Shown in pieces: positions 63,701-64,000 of a DNA stretch of 64,000 nucleotides. The notes beneath the pieces were generated by a model. The model had not been told where the DNA came from. It saw nothing but the letters and a program-made list of their open reading frames with translations, and ran no database searches. The first letter of the stretch is position 1; every line of letters begins with the position of its first letter. The translations under genes and the position numbers were made by a program. This DNA is from Entoloma clypeatum (taxonomy: Eukaryota; Basidiomycota; Agaricomycetes; Agaricales; Entolomataceae): contig OY751486.1 in the NCBI GenBank assembly GCA_963565915.1, positions 5,580,001 through 5,644,000 of the forward strand, written 5' to 3'.

Positions 63701-64000
63701 AGAGGGAACAGGGAAGTATGGGTGGGGTGGGCTGTAGTTGAATACTAACGTACGTTTATACTTTCCCTACGACGATTCCCAATGCTAACCACTTTAATTC
63801 CATTCTTGTATTATGTTTAAGTACTTCCAATACTAAGTTTTTCACATACAATTGTAACGATTGAGAGAGTCAAGTTTCAAGTTTCAATCAACCTTCTCAC
63901 TCTCGCTATTGGAGGGCGGCGTCGTGCCGATTGCTGCCACTTTTGGTGATGAAGATGCCGTTGACATTGTCGACTATCGTTGCACCACGTACGAGCCCGT
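63701..64000. other. Window end; possible start of an exon
   Basis: After AT-rich DNA, 63911-64000 has an open plus frame reading GGVVPIAATFGDEDAVDIVD up to the window edge. It is too short to assign. Confidence 0.3.

Overview
The window looks like repeat-rich DNA from a filamentous basidiomycete, most likely an Agaricomycete. The real genes have many introns of about 50 bp. The mobile elements are Plavaka and KDZ DNA transposons, chromodomain Ty3/gypsy elements and a LINE. Host genes resembling UBC6, GCN1, thymidylate kinase and BiP are of fungal type. Very little intact host coding sequence is present.

Positions 1-17134 are a subtelomere-like domain without a credible protein gene. A 316-bp repeat (R1) occurs three times. 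Two diverged copies of a small element lie at 317-1563. Each carries a near-perfect hammerhead ribozyme close to its 3' end and stops at a short (CCCCTAA)n telomere-like tract. From about 2000 to 17134 the DNA is a mosaic of satellites whose shared feature is a short GTCGAC-centred dyad repeated about every 45-50 bp, embedded in several different spacer families. The left part (2000-6160) is in inverse orientation to the right part (7741-17134). Between them are a hairpin-rich segment (6166-6675) and a 20/60-bp minisatellite (6700-7740). The right part is a tandem macro-duplication (7741-12871 and 12872-17134), each copy ending in R1.

Positions 17135-33500 are a graveyard of nested elements: a gag-only gypsy remnant on the minus strand, a 5'-truncated LINE inserted in its LTR with a 12-bp target duplication, one complete chromovirus (El1, 22836-29407), a second gag-like fragment and a KDZ transposase fragment. 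Positions 33745-39858 are a Plavaka element carrying a transposase gene and a divergent DUF6532-type gene. Next come a thymidylate-kinase-like fragment and an intact eight-exon UBC6 gene on the minus strand (40494-41818).

A second, younger copy of the chromovirus (El2, 41855-48422, identical LTRs as far as I can read) sits 32 bp upstream of the UBC6 start codon. It splits what was probably a shared promoter between UBC6 and a divergent, 3'-truncated GCN1. Downstream, a gene with a zinc-finger and a PHD-like domain (51630-57459) carries a third gypsy element (El3) inside one of its introns. El3 contains an antisense two-exon zinc-cluster gene. The last 6.5 kb hold degenerate sequence, a 99-bp perfect inverted-repeat element and a BiP/HSP70 pseudogene.

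Main leads are the telomere-tract-bounded hammerhead elements with a conserved strand complementary to their own cleavage site, the dyad satellite, Tf1-like self-priming signals in three gypsy families, and accessory genes near the 3' ends of the gypsy elements.
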